A stretch of DNA of 64,000 nt, taken from positions 13,392,001-13,456,000 of the forward strand of contig JBITNC010000002.1 in NCBI GenBank assembly GCA_050084985.1. Reading direction: 5' to 3'. This document shows, piece after piece, positions 23,600 through 35,890 of this stretch (within the stretch, counting starts at the first letter, position 1; every line of letters begins with the position of its first letter). Source of the stretch: Nageia nagi. Taxonomy: Eukaryota > Pinophyta. Both the position numbers and the translations under genes were made by a program. Under the pieces are notes generated by a model that did not search any database, was not told the origin of the DNA, and was given only the letters and a program-made list of their open reading frames with translations.

Positions 23600-23604
23600 A
23601 TATT

Positions 23605-23706
23605 CACTTAAATACTTAAGATATCAAATGATACCCTTAAGTATTAGTGAACTTACATAGAAGATTATTACATAACCTTTACAATAATGCATTATACATT
23701 CCGACA
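23605..23706 (-). repeat. LTR-like sequence, part 2
   Basis: Continuation of 13614-14008 on the other side of copia 1. On the minus strand this is the beginning of the LTR-like unit (TGTCGGAATG). Confidence 0.4.
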
Positions 23707-23744
23707 CAAATCCTACTCTTGGTACTACTTATAACCTTTAGTTG

Positions 23745-23883
23745 TGTTAGGGTAAATATTTTAACTTTGCCAATGATATTGGAACAATATACCCTTTGGT
23801 TCTACAAGACCTGAGGGATTTGAACCTAGGTCATTGCCTCTTATTGGGGATGGGTTGACCACTAAGCCAAGCCCTTAGGCCTA
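23745..23883 (-). mobile_element. tRNA-derived SINE
   Basis: The minus strand carries a perfect RNA polymerase III box A, TGGCTTAGTGG (23869-23859), and a perfect box B, GGTTCAAATCC (23827-23817), 31 nt apart, as in tRNA-headed SINEs. The head starts near 23883 (GGCCTAAGGGC). The body runs to about 23745, where the end is uncertain. It does not fold as a complete tRNA with an acceptor stem, so it is not a tRNA gene. It lies immediately beside the LTR-like sequence that copia 1 entered. Confidence 0.62.
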
Positions 23884-26599
23884 TTTCTTTAGTGATATGT
23901 TATAAGAATATTTTTGTTAATTGTTATGTCATTAATCGAGAAAATATATTTTATTCTTAGGGTTATTAAGTAAACAAGATGATCATGCTATGCAATGTTA
24001 TTGTGTTTAAGAACATTAACTACATATAACGATATTAGTATACTAAGAGAATATTATTATAGATTGTATTTGAAGATATATTTAGAGAATTATTGTATTG
24101 ATCTTCATATCTCTAGTGTAAATACCTTAATTTATATTTATTTAAATATAAAATTTAGGTATCTAGAAATGATTTATTATTAGGAGGGAATATCGATCAA
24201 GTTAATTTAAATATCGAGAAACTAATGTTCACATTTACTAAATCATTATTTTATAGGTGTTAACACTTGAAAAAAATATGTTTTGTTCCTAATTAACCTT
24301 AATCATGCCTAATCATGCTTAAAATCACTTAATTACCTCTTATAACCCTCTATAATGTTCTAAAATAGGATAAAATGTGTCTAATGTATGTAAGTAATCC
24401 TTAGTAATTGAAACCATGTGCATGAAATGCCTTGATCCTTGCTTAAACTCATCTTTTTATCTCAGTCCTCCGATTGCATGTGATAGGATAGTTGCCTACA
24501 GTCAACTAGGTCAATGTTTGTATCCTTGGACCTAGATATAGGATCACTTAGGGATAATTTTTGTCATCTATATTTCATCTAGTTCTTATTCTTTCTTGCT
24601 TGTGATCTTGGAGGATCACTTGAACCTTAGGTTCATAGCGAAGCAAGAAGATCTAGAGAAGTATTTTTTTGGAGTGTTCATATCTTTTTAAGCTTATTTT
24701 ACCTCTTTAGGAAAAAATCCTGCTACATGTAGGATCTTTCTATTTTTGGTATCATTTGCAATCTTCTCAAATTATGTTGTATTCTCTCTGATTGTGCTCA
24801 TTTTCTTTAGGTCTCTTATAATCCTTTTTGCCATTATGTTCATAATCATCCATCTTGATCACCTATGATTATACCTATGTTTGTTTGAGTTGCATATGAT
24901 CCTTTTGAATTATACAATTTATCATTTTGTATCCCTATCTTTTGAATATATCATTTTGTTGCATTTTATCATAATCTAGCTTGTTGAGACTTGTCAATAG
25001 GGTCAAGTCCATCAATTGTCTGAGTCATGCATCCTTGACTCACACCCTTAGTTGCTTCATCAACATCAACATCAATATTGACATCAACATCAAGTATAAT
25101 TATTTTATTTTGACATCCATGATCATTTCTGATTTGTTTATCCATCCTTTGAATAGGTTCAAAGATTTTACCACCTTATAAGGAAGAATTAATCTTTTCT
25201 AGACCTAGGAAGCTCCCTGAATCATGCAGTTGCATTTAATCATGTTCTTATTTCCTAACATACAAGTTACAAGTTTTGGAGCTATATCTTGCATAAAGAC
25301 TAGAAGAACTCAACAACATGATAAAAATAGGTAATTTTTGGCAACTTAAGCCTAAGTTCTTATTGAAGTAAGATATATGCTTGGTTCTTTCATGTTTTAA
25401 AAGTAAGTAGTGCATTTATTTCTCTTACATTTTTGGCGATCATGGTGTGATTTTATTTAGTTTAATTTCTGTTATTTTTTTTTTAGTTTCTAAGTTTTCT
25501 TCCCCCCCTACATTAGAATTAGCTTAGCTTTGGTGGGATTATAGTTTTGTATAGATCTAGGTTCATATCATCATTCTTTTATTTTCTTTCAATATACCTT
25601 GCCTATGAACATGTTTAAAGTGGGAAAATTCATTATTTTGGATGAGTATAAATAAGAAGAGATGAGAGTTTTGATTGGCTAATCCCCTTATATCCTTACA
25701 CTTTGTGTTGTGAAGTGAGGGAGAAGGCCCTGATACACGAGGGTATGAATTACTTACCTTAATGGATTTGGGACTCACATACTAAAAGGTATATAGAGGA
25801 TTCCCTTTCTCTCTAAGATGAAACTGTATGTAGGAAGCTATCAACTATTACTTTTCATATGTCACTTGGTTCAGTTAGCCCCAAGAAGATCCTTACCCTC
25901 CTTTGAATCATAGGTGATCCCATGTGGTTATGGGGATGCTCCGCATACAATAGTTGATCACTATACCCATTGGAAGTTGTGTAAATAAGGATATTGGTGA
26001 AAGTATGGTAAAACCATCCTATAAAATACTAGCCTACCCCATCTAAAATACTTGACTAGAATCACTCTAGGAAAATATAATCATATAGTGTTGCATCAAA
26101 GAACATATAGGATTACTTGTTTTCACTTTTTCAAAGTTCTTACTTTCTTGTCAGCTTTCCTAACATTACAAGTAGCATTCATTGTATTTTAGTCATGATC
26201 TTTATCCTTTTCATTTATATATTCTTTATACTATTGTATGGTATTTGGCTTTACCTTAAAAATGAAAAGTGATCAAACCAATAAAAGAGGAAGTCATCCT
26301 TTATGAGTTTGAACTCCAATATTCAACAACTCACACTTGCCACATTTAATCAACCACTTGAATAAGCATAGGAAGAGATTGAAGGCGTCAATGCTATAAT
26401 TGAGGAGTTCTTGTCATACCTTGAGCCAAAGTATTATTTGTCTCATGATTCTTATCCTTGTTTTGAAACCATAGAGCCTCCTTTTATGTCCTATAGTCAT
26501 ATTGAGTCTAGTAATCTAACTCCTTTAGTATTTTGTTATCAAAAACTTCTTATAGAGATCGAACTAAAATTAAAGAGCTAGGTGAAAGCACAAAGTTGG
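23884..26599. other. Repeat-derived sequence without recognisable gene
   Basis: AT-rich, with short frames only. A hexamer-type repeat of ATCAAC/ATCAAT units lies at about 25060-25096. A possible element start TGTTAACACTTG at 24259 has no partner in the window. 25200-26600 may be the leader of the PMD-like reading frame that follows. Confidence 0.35.
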
Positions 26600-27394
26600 T
26601 ACACAAAACTAACAATAGAGGAGATTGGCTTACTCAACCATGCTAGGATGGTATATTCATTGTTGGCTTACTATTTGCAGGTTGACAAAGATATGCTTAT
26701 AGATTTTATGGAGAGATGGTCATAGAACATAAATACATTTCATTTACCAATAGGAGAGGTGATAATAATTCATGAGGATACTTTGTGTACCTATGAAAGG
26801 GAGGCCTATATACATCTTGGAGGGTATGACTATGAGAATCAAGGGAGAGCTAGATACATGGCTCACAAGGATGGTGAAATATCATAAGAGTAAAAAGGGA
26901 TCTTACCTTCATAGACTCTTCAAGAGAAAGGTGAAGATGATTAGGTAGATTTGGATTATAATAACAATGTATATTGATAGCATCATGTATTTGGATAAAA
27001 CTCATGAGGTATTTCCTCCTGGGATCATTCATTTAGTCCACTAGATGTGTTAGGGTAGTAGGTTTGCATGGACAACCTATGTTTTATCTCAGTTGTATCA
27101 TGATCTTCATAATTTTATTATTATTCAAAAGAGTGGGAAAATAATTGAATATTCATTTTTGTTACAATTTTAGGCATACAAGCATGTATGAGTATATAAA
27201 CCCAAGGAGCATCTAGTATCAATGACATCGACCAATTACCCTACATGGTTTACATGGGAAAAGAATGATAAAATCAATTGATAATACAAAGGGGTTGAAT
27301 CATGGTGAAAAGTTATAAATAACCTAGTGGATGGTAAGAACTATTTTTAAATAGCTAGCTATTTTTATGAACTTATGGCTAATATTAAATTTTT
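26600..27394 (+). pseudogene. Plant-mobile-domain-like reading frame, N-terminal part
   Basis: Reading across stops gives the signature of the plant mobile domain (MAIN/MAIL family and retrotransposon-borne relatives). First comes FMERWS...NINTFHLPIGEV at about 26704-26762 (family pattern ERW-x-x-x-T-x-T-F-H-L-P-x-G-E). Later, near 27090-27180, comes LSQLYHDLHNF then LLQF-stop-AYKHV (family L-L-Q-L-W-A-W-E). Several TAG stops interrupt it. The frame is cut at 27394 by the pol-less LTR element and resumes at 38859. Family members act in silencing and developmental control or ride on transposons; this copy is dead. Confidence 0.6.
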
Positions 27395-29220
27395 TGTAAT
27401 ACCCCCAATTTGTAAGGTTCTACTCAATTTTGGTTTTAAGAAGATTTCATTTTCCATAAACTAGAAATTAGTGTTTCATCTTTAGGAGTGGAAAGAGGAC
27501 CTCGTACCATTCATTTTGATATGTTATATGATATGGTTTTGTTAAGAAAAAAGGAAGTTATGGCATTTCAAAGTTTTTTTATCAAGCCAATTCTATCATA
27601 TCACATGCATGCATAGGAATTTGGAATTCTCTTTCTAGTTGACCATTAGCAAGGCTACATCGCTCCTCTAGAGATGTGTAATTGTTATTTTAGGAATAAT
27701 TTATATTTAGTTAGGAGCAATTTTAATGTTTACAATAAATGAACCTTATATTTGTGTAAGTTCCACTTAGATATTTAATTTGATAAATAAACACTCCAAT
27801 TATGGGATGTTGGGAATTTTAGTAATATTAAGAGTGTTCTAATATTTTAATATATTAGAGAAATATCATTATTAATGTAATATCGATACCATGTCAATTA
27901 TTAATTGTAAATGCAATATTAGTCACCTAATTTGAGATGTTGCATATGAGAAGCCTTGATGAATGTAAAATGGTATTTAATAGGTCTTAGTTATTATTTA
28001 GCTCCCCTCTTAGCTATTTGAGGTTGAGCAATATGATTAATATGGAATAACATTTACTACAAGGGATTGGAATACTCCCACACTTAGACATTGGGTACAT
28101 GAAGAGGATTGGACCATTAGATGAACAAATTGGGCATCCCAAGATACCCATGATTCCATGGAGGCTCTTAGCATGATGGCATGGATACCTAGGTGTATGG
28201 AAGTATCCCATAACCAAATGTTGATGTCTTAGAAACTTGTATGTGATTACACCCATCTCAAGGCACCTCATCTTGTATGTTGGATATGAGAGTGCATAAA
28301 TCACCCTTAACACCATTGGATGAGATTACATCAATTCCAATGTAAGATTAATGATGAAGTTATCCCACACTATAAAAAGAGGATTTCTAGAAGATACTAG
28401 CATTATGTTATGATTATGATTTCTTCTTCTTATATTGAGAATTTTTCTTCCTTGATTCCATTCTTGAAAGTGAGGTACTTGTTATGGGATGCAAAACAAG
28501 ACTTATGTGGGCTCACACATTAAGGGTTGGTGCACCACATGGTTGTAAGCTACCTATTTAGGGGCTTGCATCAAGGATTAGTAGAATATTGCTAGTGGAT
28601 CTTTGAGATTCTATCATAGCTATTGTAGGAGGAAGCCTTGATGCAAGCCCTTGCCACACTAAGGATCAAAGCCTTGGATCATCAACCTTCATTGCACTAT
28701 TATTGTAATTGAGATCTCTATTCCCATATCAATTGCAATTACATTATTGGCTCATTAAATTACTATTTTATACTTTTTTATTACATTTGGATCACTTTAA
28801 TTAGAAGTTAGATCTATGGCATAATTTAGTTATCTTATTAATGTCTGGTATCACTACCTTAGACATTAGCTTTGTGAATGATTATTAAATGTTTCATGTG
28901 ATATTACTACTCTATATCTAGATATTAGATATTTTCCATTCTTGAGGGTTTACCATTGAGTATTACCACTCTCTAAAAATGCATTGAGTATTTTATGATC
29001 AATTAATGTGATTGTGCTATTCTAAATAAGATGTTGGGTTTACTGTGAAGAGATCCAACATTTGCATGAAGTTTTTGGACTATTTTGAGCTTTATTTTTA
29101 AGATATAAGGTATTAGAGTGATGTCTCTCTCCTAGATCATGTTTGGTAATTTTTTTTTATTTTAATTTTAGAATTTGATTATTTATGTAGAATCTGAGTG
29201 AGCCCTAGTTTGTCTCAACA
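27395..29220 (+). repeat. LARD-like element 5' LTR
   Basis: Starts TGTAATACCCCC, a common plant LTR start; ends GTCTCAACA. It contains no coding sequence. Confidence 0.75.
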
Positions 29221-29224
29221 CAAT

Positions 29225-29236
29225 TGGTATTAGAGC
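29225..29236 (+). promoter_or_regulatory. LARD-like primer binding site
   Basis: TGGTATTAGAGC, four bases after the LTR, matches the initiator-methionine tRNA site TGGTATCAGAGC with one C-to-T change. Confidence 0.65.
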
Positions 29237-30278
29237 TAAGATCTTACCATAATGTTGGGTTAAAACTTGAGAAAGTTTATCAAAGCCATGCCATCGTGCT
29301 AGGTTAGATCTTGAGAAATTTGATTAGAGATAAGATCTTGTTGTCCTATTGGGAGATCTTGGAAGATTTACAATTGTTGGGAAGAGAAGAAGAGCTCTCC
29401 ATCCTGTTGGAGATAAATTACAGAGATTAGATCTCACTATTTTGTTGGTAAAGGTTTTAAGGAGGAAGTTTTAGTGGAATTTTTAAGATATTTAGATAAT
29501 ATTCTACATCTAAAAGTAGATCTGAGGAGTTTTAGGCATCTTGATCTAAAATTTTAGTTACTCAAGAGAGACATTGAGAAGTTTTTGCTACTTTTGGGAA
29601 GTTTGGAGGCCATAAACTAAGTCATTGCATCCATGAAGATACATTTTGGGTACTAGATATTGTTCATTAATCCCTTATAGGATAATGTTAGAGCTTTTTG
29701 CATCCAAATTGCATGAATTTCAAGCATCTAAAGGAAGATGTTGGAAAATTTTGCAACAAATTACAATGTTTGAGGAGTGAAAGGTATGGTGTAGTGCCAT
29801 GATACCTATTTTGAAGCCTTCATCATCGAATCTTGCACATGGGTCAAGATTGTTCCACCTTGGAGGTACAACTTTCTAGGTTTGAGTAAATTTTAAGTTT
29901 CTAATTTAATTTTAAGAATTTAAATTTGAAGGGAATTTTAAATTTTGAAATCATGGAGTAGTTTTAAATTATTTTTACAGAGATTTAATTTAATTTAATT
30001 TGATAAGAAAAATGAATTAGGATAGATAAGTGTTTTAATAATTTGAATTTTGGAGGGAAAAGAAAGATGCAAATATGGAAAACAAATATGTATCTAAGGC
30101 ACTATAAAGGAAGTATTAAAGAAGTAGACATTTCTAATTTCAAGGAGCACCACTTCATTCATATAAGGTTAGTTTAACATTGAGAAGGTTTGGAGAAATA
30201 ATTTATAGGCTATAATAGACACTTCCCACTTTGGAGGATATTTTGGCAAGTTTAGAGGCCATTTTTTAGATTTAATTT
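29237..30278 (+). other. Internal region of LARD-like element, left part
   Basis: Non-coding as far as can be seen; many stops, no motif. Confidence 0.4.
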
Positions 30279-30283
30279 ACAGG

Positions 30284-30693
30284 TGTTAGGATCCCACATC
30301 CTAACATTTTAGTGTTAGTATTATTATTTTATTAAATTATCAACCTATAATGTAAATCATAATATTGTGATTGTAAGGGTGGGGCCTAATTTTGCATTAC
30401 TATTAGGGTTAGGGTTAGTTTATTATAAATAGATTGAAGTGTGTGGAGAAATGCATCTTGAACATTATTTTTCACTTTTGGAGTTGTAAGGAGGTATCCC
30501 CCTTGAAGCATCCTATGATTCTATTACTATTCAATAAAATCCTATCCTTATCTACTTATTGTTGCTAATTTATGTTCTATTTATCAGTGCATGCTCTATT
30601 ATTTCCACTAGATAGTTGTAATTTTCTTATTTCAAATCAATATTCATTTCATTTTTGCAATATTTCCCTTTTCATATTTGTATCATAGTAACA
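30284..30693 (+). repeat. Chromovirus 5' LTR
   Basis: TG...CA ends. The first 23 bases are a perfect inverted repeat: TGTTAGGAT, a 5-base loop, ATCCTAACA. It contains TTATAAATAG (TATA) near 30423 and a short TTAGGG duplicate that is not telomeric. Confidence 0.87.
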
Positions 30694-30695
30694 TC

Positions 30696-30708
30696 TAGTA
30701 TCAAAGCC
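30696..30708 (+). promoter_or_regulatory. Chromovirus primer binding site, decayed
   Basis: TAGTATCAAAGCC resembles the initiator-methionine tRNA complement TGGTATCAGAGCC with two G-to-A changes. Confidence 0.6.
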
Positions 30709-30973
30709 CTTTCTAGGGAAATTCTACTATAGGAAAACAAATTTTTTTTTAGAGGTTTAAGCTAGAAACCTTGTACTAGGGGTTTTAAAATATCTGAGAG
30801 GATTTATCATTTTTAGCTAAGCACACTTGACCATAAAGCTATGTGTGAAGTGAGGTGTAAAAAACTCTACACCAATACCTAGCCCATTGTGATCATCTTT
30901 TTGAGCTAATCATTTTGATATATTACACCCATACACTTTTTTGGGCACCTTTTAAAAATAGTAGTTTCCAAAA

Positions 30974-32130
30974 ATGGCACCAAAATAAGATCCCAAATGG
31001 TAGCACAAGCTGATCCTACCATGATGAAATTTCAAACTATAATCCAACAAATGGTAGATACATTTACCATTACATTTAGGGTAGAAATTTGACAAATACA
31101 GACCCAAATATAGACCCTTGATAATAAATGTGATAGTGTTTAACTAAGTCTTAGTCATACCAACAATGCAACTAGTTCATAGCAATCAGGAAATCCATAA
31201 GGGTATCATCATAACTTTTAAATACAACAAGGTGGTTTCATTCTTCCTCGCACAACCAAATTGGATTTTACCTAATTTGATGGAGAAAATATCACTGGAT
31301 ATCCATATTGAACCAAATTCCAAAGGATTTGAAGGTGCACATGGCAACTTTTCATTTGGATCGTGAGGCTCTCAAATGGTACTAATGGTACTCAAAAATG
31401 CATCCTGCTCCTTCATGGGGTGAATTTACTCAATAATTATTGATCCATTTTTGTCCTAGTGACTATGAAGATTTTACAGGGGCATTGACCAAGTTACATC
31501 AAACTACAATAGTCAAAGAATACCAAAATTAGTTTGAGAAATTGGCAAATCACACAGAGGGGTTGGACAATGCATTTTTCACAAGTTGTTTTATCAATGG
31601 CTTAAAGGAAGTAATTAAATTAGAGGTCAAAATGTTTAATCCCAAAACTATGCTGGATGCTATTACCTTAGCAAGGCTCATTAAAGATAAAGCTAGTGCT
31701 CATTAATGAAATGCAAGACCTCCATTCACCAAAACACATAATATTTCCCATTCCTGTAATAACATAAGTGCCCCACCACCAAATTGCACAATGCAAACTA
31801 AGAAGTTGACATGGGAGGAAATGGAAGAGCATCGAAAAAAGGGCTTGTGCTATAATTATGATGAGAAATTTGTTCATGATCATCATTGTACATAACAAAA
31901 GTTATATTTGCTTGATGCTGATGCTCCTAGTGAGGAGGAATATGAGAGTGCACCTAAAGAGGTTATAAAGGAAATTCCAAATGAAGAGGCCCTAATTATC
32001 TCTTACAATGCATTGGTAGGAATTACCACCCCTCAAACTATGAAGGTTAAAGGGTTTTTTCAAAAATGCCCTCTCATAATATTATTGGATTTAGGAAGTA
32101 ATTTCATTGATCCATGAGTGGCTAAGGTTG
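30974..32130 (+). pseudogene. Chromovirus gag and protease remnant
   Basis: The frame starts at ATG 30974 (MAPK then a stop). The knuckle at about 31848-31890 reads CYNYDEKFVHDHHC. The family pattern is C-x2-C-x-x-K-F-x-x-x-H-x4-C, and the second cysteine is tyrosine here (TGT to TAT). An open stretch 31908-32117 continues into the protease (IILLDLGSNFIDP near 32080). Several stops break it. Confidence 0.7.
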
Positions 32131-32639
32131 CTGATTGTTACATCCACCCTACAAATAATTTTGAGGTTATGGTTGGTAATGGAAGAAAATAGCATGTAAA
32201 GGCACCTATCACAATGTCAAACTAAGCATGGATCACTATACCTTGAAAAGTGACATGTACACTTTACCACTTGGGGATGTGATATAGTTTTGGGGGTATA
32301 ATGGCTAAGGACTTTGGGCATCATACAGTGGAATTTTGTAGAGCTATGGATAACCTTCAAAATAGATGAATAAGATCATACTCTTAGAATATTATAGGGT
32401 GGATTTGTACAAGTTGTGAGCTCACATCGCATGGAAAAGATCCTACAAAAAATTGGAAAGGGGATGCTGGAACAGTTATACTCTTTATCAATCATCAAAT
32501 CTGAAATCATAGAGCCTAAGGATCTACAACCCATCTTAAGTAAGCATTCAAGTACCTTTGAGGAACCAATGGGCTTACCACCCCAATGATCACATGATCA
32601 TGCTATCCAGTTGGTGCTAGGAAGTCACCCACCAAACAT

Positions 32640-33970
32640 TCATCCTTGTTAGTATCCTTATTTATAGAATGATGAAATTGAAAAATTTGTTAAGTAACTA
32701 CTATATGCAAGAGTAATTTGACCTAGCGTAAGCCCATATTCTTCTCCAATTATATTGGTTCATAAGAAAGATGGTTTTTGGTGTATGTGTGTGGATTTCA
32801 GGTCCCTCAACAAAATTACCATCAAGGACAAATTTTCCATCCTGATCATTGATGAATTATTGGATGAACTGTATGGGGCAAGATAGTTTTTCAAGTTGGA
32901 CCTATGATATGGGTATCACCAAATCTACCTCAACGAGGAGGATATACCAAAAATTACATTTTGCACCCATGAGGGCCATTATGAGTTCTTGGTCATGCCT
33001 TTTGGCCTTACAAATGCTCCATCCACATTTCAAAGTTTAATGATTCAGGTGTGTCATCCATTCCTTAGGAAGTTCATTTTAGTTTTCTTTGATGATATCT
33101 TGATCTATAGTAAGACATGGTAAGAACATGTGGCACATGTTGACCAAACCTTACAAATTTTGAAGAAACACCAACTATATGCAAAAAAATCAAAATGTTC
33201 ATTCGGTAAGAGGAAAATTGACTACTTAGGCCATGTTATATCTGAAGAAGGAGTTAAGGTGGATCCATAAAAGATTACTGACATGCAAAACTGGTCTATT
33301 CCTACATCTTTGAAAAGTCTCTTAGGATTCTTGGTGTAGATAGGTTACTATAGGAAATTTGTGAAGGATTATGGCAATATTGTAGCACCTCTAACCATGT
33401 TGTTGAAAAAGAATGCATTCCAATGGTCCCCTCAAGCTAAGGTAGCTTTCCTTAAGCTCAAGGAGGTGATGTATACCACCTCAATATTAGCAATGCTAGA
33501 TTTTTCTAAAACCTATTTTAGAAAGTGATGCTTGTGGAGTAGGAATTGAGGTAGTATTAATGTAGGAGGGGTGTCCCTTGGCATTCACTAGTAGAGCACT
33601 CTCTGGAAAAAATTTGGGTAAATCCACTTATGAAAAAGAAATGCTTGCCATCATTCATGAAATTTAATGTTGGAGACCATATGTCATTGGTCACCATTTC
33701 ATCATCCTCGCAAATAATCATAGTTTGAAATTTTTCATTGAGCAACACATTTCTATGCTTGAGTAACAAAAATGGGTGATCAAACTACTGGGGTATAATT
33801 ATGAGATAGTATACTGTAAAGGTAAGGAGAATGTGGTTATCGATGCTATGTCTAGAAAATTTGAAGATCAAGTAGCATTGCAAGCTCTTTCATATCCTAT
33901 TCCTCAATGGTTGTATAAAGTTAAACAAGAGTGGGTAGAGGATAGCTCCACCCAAGAATTGCTAAAATAG
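32640..33970 (+). pseudogene. Chromovirus reverse transcriptase and RNase H remnant
   Basis: RT motifs in order: [24 protein letters not shown] then a stop then [22 protein letters not shown], and catalytic [10 protein letters not shown] at about 33080. RNase H follows with SDACGVGIE after a frameshift near 33520, YEKEMLAIIHEI, then 33776-33970 with NYEIVYCKGKENVVIDAMSR. At least eight stops, mostly TAG where CAG, CGA or TGG is expected. Confidence 0.85.
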
Positions 33971-34079
33971 ATCACTCAAGACCCCATGAGTAAACCACAC
34001 CACACATGACATGATGGTATTTTTAGATTCAAAGGCTGAATTTTGTTATCATACCCTTCAAAATGTAAATTAGAAATAG

Positions 34080-35030
34080 TTACCAAATTGCATTCCACAC
34101 CTACATTAGGAAGGACATGATGGATTTTTGAAAACTTATAAGCAGGTGGCACGATCATTCTATTGGATAGGTATGAAATTTGATATCAACTAGTTTATGG
34201 TAGCTTGTGATGTGTATCAATGACAAAAGGGTGAGATAGTGGGTACTCTGAGACTCCTTCAACCTCTTCCCATACCTACTTGTACATGGAATGATATCTC
34301 AATGGATTTCATTAAAGTCCTTCCTAAATCCCATGGTAAATCAATTATTCTAGTGGTGGTTGATTAGTTATCCAAATATGCTCATTTTGGTTCATTGGAT
34401 CATCCTTACAAAGTAGTGATAGTGATAGAATTATTCTTGGATACAATTTTCAAACTACATGGCATGCTAAAGATGATTGTTAATGATCATGATCCCACTT
34501 TTACAAGTCATTTTTGGCAAGAGCTTTTTAAACTGCAAGGTACCCAACTAAACATGAGCTTAGCATACCACCCACAAATTGATGATCAAACTAAAATTAT
34601 CAACAAATGCTTGGAAACATATTTACATTATTTTGCTTTAGCACAACTATGCATTGGGTATGATGGCTTCCCTTGGCTGAGTGGTGGTATAATACATTTT
34701 ATCATTCTATCAGCAAGATGACCCCCTATGAAGTAGTGTATAGTCAAGCTTCACCAACAATCATCTCGTATGTTGCAGGTACTAGTAAAGTTTAGGTATT
34801 TTACTCAGCTTTAGTTACTCAAGATGATATTCTTCATTTACTTAAGGATAACTTTTAGATAGCCCAACACTATATGAAACAATAGGTTGATCAACAATGT
34901 GTGGAAAGAGAGTTCCAAGTAGATGACATGGTCTTCCTAAGGCTACAACATTATCATTAAAAATTGTTAAAAATAAAAGGCCCTCAAAAATTGGCCCCAA
35001 ATTTTTATGGTCCTTACAAGGTGTTATAGT
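34080..35030 (+). pseudogene. Chromovirus integrase remnant
   Basis: H-x-x-C zinc-binding region near 34110-34220 (EGHDGFLKTY ... ACDVYQ). Then the catalytic core: [15 protein letters not shown] near 34290 (first D) and MIVNDHDPTFTSHFW near 34480 (second D). The usual GQTE region reads YHPQIDDQTKIIN near 34570. Stops and shifts interrupt it. Confidence 0.8.
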
Positions 35031-35079
35031 GCATTTGCCTAGCTGCATATAAACTAGAGCTTCTTACTTCTTTTAAGAT

Positions 35080-35340
35080 TCACCTAATGTTTCATGTCTC
35101 TTATCTCAAGAAAGTGGTTGGATCAGAGGTTTGGGTTCAAACACAATTACTTGAGTTGGTAGAGGATGGATCAATGGTAGTTATTCTTGAGGTAGTTCTA
35201 GATCAACATTCATGATAGTATTATAATCACTCCATCACAAAATTCCTTGTGTAGTGGCAAGACATGGCACCAAAAGATGTAACATGGGAAATCCTTCATC
35301 AACTATAGAAATAGTTTCCACACTTCAAGCTTTGAGGATA
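35080..35340 (+). pseudogene. Chromodomain-like C-terminus of chromovirus
   Basis: After FHVSYLKKV the frame gives ITKFLV, a stop, WQDMAPKDVTWEIL and then FPHFKL. This fits the chromodomain pattern (E-x-L-V-K-W-x-G-x-x-x-x-x-x-T-W-E). In chromoviruses this domain guides integration to chromatin. Stops occur at LV*WQ and after it. Confidence 0.65.
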
Positions 35341-35365
35341 GAGCTTCATCCCAAGAGGAGTGGCA

Positions 35366-35775
35366 TGTTAGGATCCCACATCCTAACATTTTAGTGTTAG
35401 TATTAGTATTTTATTAAATTGTCATCCTATATTGTAAACCATAATATTGTGATTGTAATGGTAGGGCCTAATTTTGCATTACTATTAGGGTTAGGGTTAG
35501 TTTATTATAAATAGATAGAAGTGTGTGGAGAAATCCATATTGAACATTATTTTTCACTTTAGTATTTGTAAAGAGGTAGCCCCCTCGAAGCAACCTATGA
35601 TTCAATTACTATTTAGTAAAATCTTATCCTTATCTGCTTATTGTTGCTAATTCATGTTCTATTTATCAGCACATGCTTTGTTATTTCAACTAGATAGTTA
35701 TCATTTTCCTTTTTCAAATCAATATTCATTTCATTTTTGTAATATTTCCCTTTTCATATTTATAGCATCATAACA
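35366..35775 (+). repeat. Chromovirus 3' LTR
   Basis: 410 bp, preceded by the purine tract AAGAGGAGTGG; same palindromic start as the 5' LTR. Followed by ACAGG. Confidence 0.87.
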
Positions 35776-35890
35776 ACAGGGATCATTTACAACTAGAAGA
35801 AGTTAGTTCCACTTTTAAGTTTAGAATTTTAGTAATTTGAGAGAAATTCTCAAAAGGTTTACTTGTAGTATGTTTAGATATGAAAGTTAA

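Larger units (their letters stand above)
14009..23604 (+). mobile_element. Ty1/copia LTR retrotransposon, element 1
   Basis: A complete insertion: LTRs 14014-14483 and 23131-23599, flanked by the same 5-bp duplication ATATT (14009-14013 and 23600-23604). LTRs start TGTTAG and end CTCTCA. By eye they differ by four substitutions and one single-base gap, so the insertion is fairly recent. Domain order gag, protease, integrase, RT, RNase H defines Ty1/copia. Unusual parts are the 3.8-kb leader with host-gene fragments and the hairpin array before the 3' LTR. The coding frame is dead, so the element cannot move without help. Confidence 0.93.
30279..35780 (+). mobile_element. Decayed Ty3 chromovirus inserted in the LARD-like element
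   Basis: LTRs 30284-30693 and 35366-35775 (410 bp each, about 10% different by eye) are flanked by the duplication ACAGG (30279-30283, 35776-35780). The order gag, protease, RT, RNase H, integrase, then a chromodomain-like tail identifies a Ty3 chromovirus of compact size (5.5 kb, Reina/Galadriel-like size class). Coding capacity is lost. Confidence 0.88.

Noticed and set aside
23817-23869. A functional tRNA gene
   Set aside because: Boxes A and B are perfect, but no closed acceptor or anticodon stem can be drawn and the body continues as in a SINE.
30405-30425. TTAGGGTTAGGG as interstitial telomere repeat
   Set aside because: Only two units, present in both chromovirus LTRs at the same place, and the usual plant repeat is TTTAGGG.
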